NCBI GenBank assembly: GCA_003988855.1
Contig: QYAI01000008.1
Span: forward strand, 124,001-188,000
DNA length: 64,000 bases
From: Arachnopeziza araneosa
Taxonomy: Eukaryota > Ascomycota > Leotiomycetes > Helotiales > Arachnopezizaceae
Direction: 5' to 3'
Position 1 is the stretch's first letter. Each line of letters starts with the position of its first letter. Positions 60,568 through 64,000 of this stretch are shown piece by piece. The notes beneath the pieces are model-generated. The model was not told where the DNA came from. It searched no databases and saw only the letters and a program-made list of their open reading frames with translations. The position numbers and the translations under genes were made by a program.

Positions 60568-60690
60568 CGAACTCCTGTGGAGAATGTGCGAACTCCTACG
60601 AACTCCTGCATAGAGCGGTCCGAACTCCTACGTTCGTGCACCTTGCCATGTTGAACGGTTACTCCTCTTCCTGCACGAACTACTGCACGA
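60568..60690. repeat. Clustered CGAACTCCT / TGCACGAACTAC short repeats
   Basis: CGAACTCCT occurs at 60568-60576, 60589-60597, 60599-60607 and 60621-60629. Two adjacent TGCACGAACTAC units follow near 60672-60696. Spacing is irregular, so it resembles a decaying minisatellite or a cluster of protein-binding sites. Confidence 0.7.
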
Positions 60691-61780
60691 ACTACTGCAG
60701 GCTCTCTGACATTAAGATGCGACATATAAGATGAATGACAATCTAATTTCTATTGACAGCTACACATGGCGCGAGAGAACATCATGTTAAAATCTTAATT
60801 TATCCAACAAGGATCAACGCTCATTTTCTTTCCTACTAGGCAACTCTATCACTACCCCAACCGCCGCTCTGTAAACGTGAAGACTAGAATAGAAAATTTC
60901 TTCTTGGCTGCAGCTGTCGATGACATTGACACCCTCTCATCCTCGGCCCTATCTATCCTATCTGCCGTCCCACCTTAGTAAAACGGAAAAAAATCGTGCT
61001 CATAAAAGACTGTAACATCATAGCTCCTTATTATCTCATTATGAGCGCTTTCAAAGGCCTTTATCAGAGTAGTGGGCACTGAGGCAAGGTCATTGGTAGC
61101 CAGTCAGCATCAATGTACGCAACAGGATCATCTCCATTAACTGACAAACAGCAGTTGGTAGTGAGAAAAGATATACCAAGTCAAACGGTATTTTGCAGTA
61201 GGAATAAGATGTCCTACATAGAGTAACCTTAGAAGATGAAGCCACACATATCAACTCGTCCACTGCAGGTCTGCAATTTCAATCCCTTCACCGCTCTGAT
61301 TTCGTAGACACTCGCGTAGAATATCTAGAATAGCTCCATGTAAGAAAGTAGCACTAATATATGCTTTGCTAGGCAAGAGAAAGAGGTACATTTAAGCATT
61401 GGAATAAATATAGTGCCATGCTCAGGATACTCGATATCGGAGTGTCTTTCATTCTCAGGGAGGCTATTTTTTGTGGCAGCAATTTCCTGAGATAATATCT
61501 GATATCCATTCCATGACGATAGAGTCGTGGTTGACAGTAAGAAGGAGTCAATGATGCATTGTGGAAACTAGAAGCTGTCTAATTAGATAGGCTATCTGTA
61601 TAGTGATGTTGTATTGGATTTCGTAGACTAGGCTTGGTATGTCGGTGGAAATCATACCATTGTTTTGTAAATGATAAATCTGTTAAAGAGGTTTTGAGAC
61701 CCTGACGAAGGATTGCATACGGAATAATTCAAAGAGATCTGTATTGATAATTATGACGAAGAATTTTGAACTGTTTGTCT

Positions 61781-62415
61781 GAGTTGCGGTAAAAGCTGTA
61801 CACTATGGAGCAGTCAAAATACATGTAAAAGATACTCAAGGAGTAAAGCTTAGCAGAGTGATAGTAGGGCTTTTTATTGTTGTTGTAGAGGATATCGATA
61901 AGATAATAAAATGAGTGACTTGTAGTTCGGCGTAAAACAAGTATGTAGAGCTTGTAAGCTACGTGATATTAAAAATTAATTATTGAAACAGTTAAAGAGA
62001 TTTCAATGGAGCTTGTAGAAGTTAAGGAATATTTTAACAAGGCTTTGAGGGCAGTCTGTCAACTGGAGAACGTAAACCACAGAGTTTGCAGAAGGAGGAA
62101 GATATTGATGAGTTAAAAGAACAATCATTTCGATTGTAGAGGAGAAAGACGCAGCACTTACAGAACTGGATGAGAATATTGAAGAGGTTAGAAAAGCGAT
62201 ATAAAAGAAGGAAAAGAACAGCGATTTAGATGATAAAATCGTAAAGCTGGTAGAGTTAGATGGCAGAATTGACGAAAGGAAAGACTCAGTAAGTAAGATG
62301 CAAAGCTGTCAAATATAATTTGCTAAGGTTCTCAGACCTGGATAAAGAGATTGTTAAGATAGGAACGAGAACGGTTGAGTAGGAATATGTAGAACTTATC
62401 AAGCTAGATAAATTA
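61781..62415 (+). pseudogene. Stop-riddled coiled-coil reading frame with RIP-like mutations
   Basis: One plus-strand frame from 61781 reads ELR*KLYTMEQSKYM*KILK, where the stops sit at positions natural for Gln. The same frame continues at 61991 with KEISMELVEVKEYFNKALRA and CQLENVN. After a one-base shift come SLQKEEDIDELKEQS, then EEKDAALTELDENIEEVRKA followed by TAA, and DLDDKIVKLVELDGRIDERK. Later comes DLDKEIVKIGTRTVE, then TAG, then EYVELIKLD. Most stops are TAA or TAG and could derive from CAA/CAG by C-to-T change. The restored pattern is a heptad-like Leu/Ile/Val and Glu/Lys coiled coil. No family is recognised. Confidence 0.5.
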
Positions 62416-62443
62416 TTCATTTGAAGCAATAATTTGAATATGT

Positions 62444-62666
62444 GAGAAGTGAGATTTGGATCACTGCTGAATGGAGACTTGCGAAATGAAAAAAACCAAA
62501 GGAGGAAGATTCTAATAAGGGTGACAATGAAGAACTTGGCAACGTAATAGAAGCAATCTGGAAAACCGCTGAATGTAGGCTTGCGTGACTGGTTGGATTT
62601 GGAGAAGTCCTCGTAGTAGACGACAATGAGAAGCAATTTGGATGACTGGTGAATACATACTTGTGG
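62444..62666. repeat. Degenerate tandem repeat, three units
   Basis: Units begin near 62444, 62547 and 62628. Each has a GAAG-(T/C)(A/G)A-(T/C)TTGG/CTGG start, then a GAAT(G/A) block and (A/G)CTTG(C/T)G. Unit spacing is 103 and 81 nt, with a further shared GACAATGA(A/G) between them. Confidence 0.55.
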
Positions 62667-62734
62667 TGCGGATGAAGTTTGAAGAATAAATTATTTTGGA
62701 TATTGAAAATGAGGGCTCGCATGAAGCAATAGAA

Positions 62735-62842
62735 TGTTGCGGCCTGCCTCAGGCAGCCACACTAGCTAGCAGTATTTAGAAGCCACGAGCTCATCTCCTC
62801 CTTCTCTCTTCAGAGTCAAACACACCAATGTAGCACAATACA
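62735..62842 (+). mobile_element. Possible solo LTR fragment
   Basis: A 108-nt block begins TGTTGCGG and ends AATACA (TG...CA ends). It holds a GCCTGCCTCAGGC dyad and a weak TATTTA box, and is less degraded than its flanks. No target-site duplication is visible, so this is tentative. Confidence 0.25.
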
Positions 62843-62918
62843 GAATTCTCGTCCAGAGACTGCTTGAGTGATATTATATAGAAGCAGTTGTTCAAATTGT
62901 GGATGAAAGCAAGGCGGT

Positions 62919-63124
62919 CAAAATTCGTCTTCGCTAAAGCGTCAGGAAATCGTAAAGTGGAAGCTCAAATACCACAATCTTTACTCTACTAAAGTCGATA
63001 AAAACGCTAGACAATAGAAGATAGGCATCTAAGAGCTCCGAATTTTAAGTTTCAAGTGCTTGTTGAAGACGAGAATTGACATTCTGCGGTTTTGATTTTT
63101 TTCGCTCGGCGAAGACGAATTTTG
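62919..63124. repeat. 16-nt perfect inverted repeat with 174-nt spacer
   Basis: CAAAATTCGTCTTCGC at 62919-62934 and its exact complement GCGAAGACGAATTTTG at 63109-63124. It could be terminal repeats of a small element or a fold-back. Confidence 0.7.
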
Positions 63125-64000
63125 CCTGCCTCGAAGGACCGTCGTGCTTCCCGTATTGAACCACGGCGTGGTTGGAGTTAGTAGAACTGGAGTTTGATGG
63201 GACGAGAGTCGATGGAATCAATCCCGCAAGAAATATTGAAAAGTGCCAAGAGATAGTGCGTACAAGACCTCGTCAAGGTAAGAGAATGAGAAGAAGTGGA
63301 CAGGATATCACCAAGCAGGTAAATACCCCGGAGGTCATCGAAATCGGATACGTCGCTGGCGTAAAGATTGGGAGTGGACTTCTAGATCCCTTGACGAAAG
63401 GTGTACAGAATACCGAAGTAAGTATTGGTTTGTTGGCGAAAGGGCCGAGAAGGTTGTATTTACCATTAGCAGCTAGCTTCAAGCTCAAGGTAGTTTAAAC
63501 AGCCATTCGGCCTTGTAGAGAGAATAACACTCCCTTTGTAGATTGAAGCTTTAATGATGGATAAAACAATGATGTTAGAGGACTTTTTGGACTCAATTAG
63601 TTCTGCGGTAAAAAGATCATTGTGAGAGACTTAGGGAGTTTAAAGAATAGTCATAGATGACTTATCTGGGGTTAGAAATGAAGATAAGTCGAGCGTACCG
63701 TAACTACAGGCCCGAAGATCCATCTTATGATCAGGTGAGTTGTGCCATTAGAAAGAGATTTGAGTCTGTAAAGCATCCAAAAACCCAACATCTCCATTTG
63801 TATCTTTTGTTCAAACATCACAGAATGGTAGTACAAGGACTTGAACACGCTTGAAAACTGATCTCGGGCCGGCCATTTGCGCCTAAGATGTTATGACTAG
63901 CATTATGAGCGCTATTCTCATGAGATGACTTCATAAGGAGACTCATGCCGAGTATTGATAGTCAAAAAGACGCACCCCGAGACCAGCAGTCGGTCATGTT

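Larger units (their letters stand above)
42230..60740. other. Gene-free, microsatellite-rich region of normal base composition
   Basis: About 18.5 kb with no coding sequence I can support. Many frames of 60-260 codons exist on both strands but overlap each other, lack domains, signals and plausible splice partners, and often run through simple repeats. The base composition is not AT-rich, so RIP-degraded transposons are not an obvious explanation. It contains at least ten simple repeats (listed separately) and several CT tracts of the sort found in promoters. It lies upstream of the C2H2 regulator, so it may be an extended regulatory region, carry long non-coding transcripts, or hold genes with tiny exons I cannot see. 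Confidence 0.6.
60741..64000. other. AT-rich, RIP-like degraded block
   Basis: The composition shifts to AT-rich here. Reading frames are short and full of TAA/TAG. The block holds a decayed coiled-coil frame (61781-62415), degenerate tandem repeats (62444-62666), a possible solo LTR (62735-62842), a 16-nt inverted repeat (62919-63124) and exon-like open pieces at 63170-63740. No intact gene is supported. Confidence 0.6.

Noticed and set aside
62286..62722. Hydrophobic minus-strand frames in the AT-rich block
   Set aside because: Phe/Leu/Ile-rich translations arise from AT-rich DNA opposite the repeat units; the plus strand carries the better coiled-coil relic.

Overview
The window reads as nuclear DNA of a filamentous ascomycete (Pezizomycotina). 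A leotiomycete such as a Botrytis/Sclerotinia relative is my best guess from overall protein similarity, but I cannot prove it here. Genes carry short GT-AG introns of about 45-110 nt. There are no operons. A CAP20/perilipin-like protein, a HET-domain relic, a GH72 enzyme and a RIP-like mutation pattern in the last 4 kb all fit that group. Coordinates for spliced genes were built by hand, and exon sums were checked to be divisible by three.

Layout. 0.3-42 kb is gene-bearing. In order: CAP20-like lipid-droplet protein (+), a decayed or unresolved minus-strand gene, an unusual secreted acidic protein (+), an SDR (-), GINS subunit Psf3 (-) divergent from Mn-superoxide dismutase (+), a GPI-anchored GH72 glucanosyltransferase (+), one or two uncharacterised genes (+), a FAD monooxygenase (+) convergent with a second SDR (-), a HET pseudogene (-), a small uncharacterised gene (-), a 2OG-Fe(II) oxygenase (-), a tubby/LURP-like protein (+), an MFS transporter (+), a small multi-pass membrane protein (+), a PLP aminotransferase (-), V-ATPase subunit a (-), the i-AAA protease Yme1 (-) and a four-finger C2H2 regulator (-). 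Housekeeping functions (replication, superoxide detoxification, vacuolar acidification, mitochondrial proteolysis) are mixed with accessory ones (two SDRs, a monooxygenase, a dioxygenase, a transporter, HET).

42.2-60.7 kb is about 18 kb with no gene I can support, although its base composition looks normal. It is studded with microsatellites and pyrimidine tracts and lies upstream of the C2H2 regulator, so it may be a very long regulatory region or hold non-coding transcripts. From about 60.7 kb to the end the DNA becomes AT-rich. It contains a coiled-coil reading frame in which glutamine codons appear to have become TAA/TAG stops (the RIP signature), degenerate tandem repeats, an inverted repeat and a possible solo LTR.

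The most unusual item is the secreted protein at 2670-3374. After a signal peptide and one Lys-Arg cleavage site, its roughly 174-residue mature chain has no Lys, Arg, His, Cys, Met, Pro or Tyr, and carries degenerate acidic leucine repeats. The best regulatory find is a paired, inverted CreA-type site just upstream of a TATA-like element at the 2OG-oxygenase gene.
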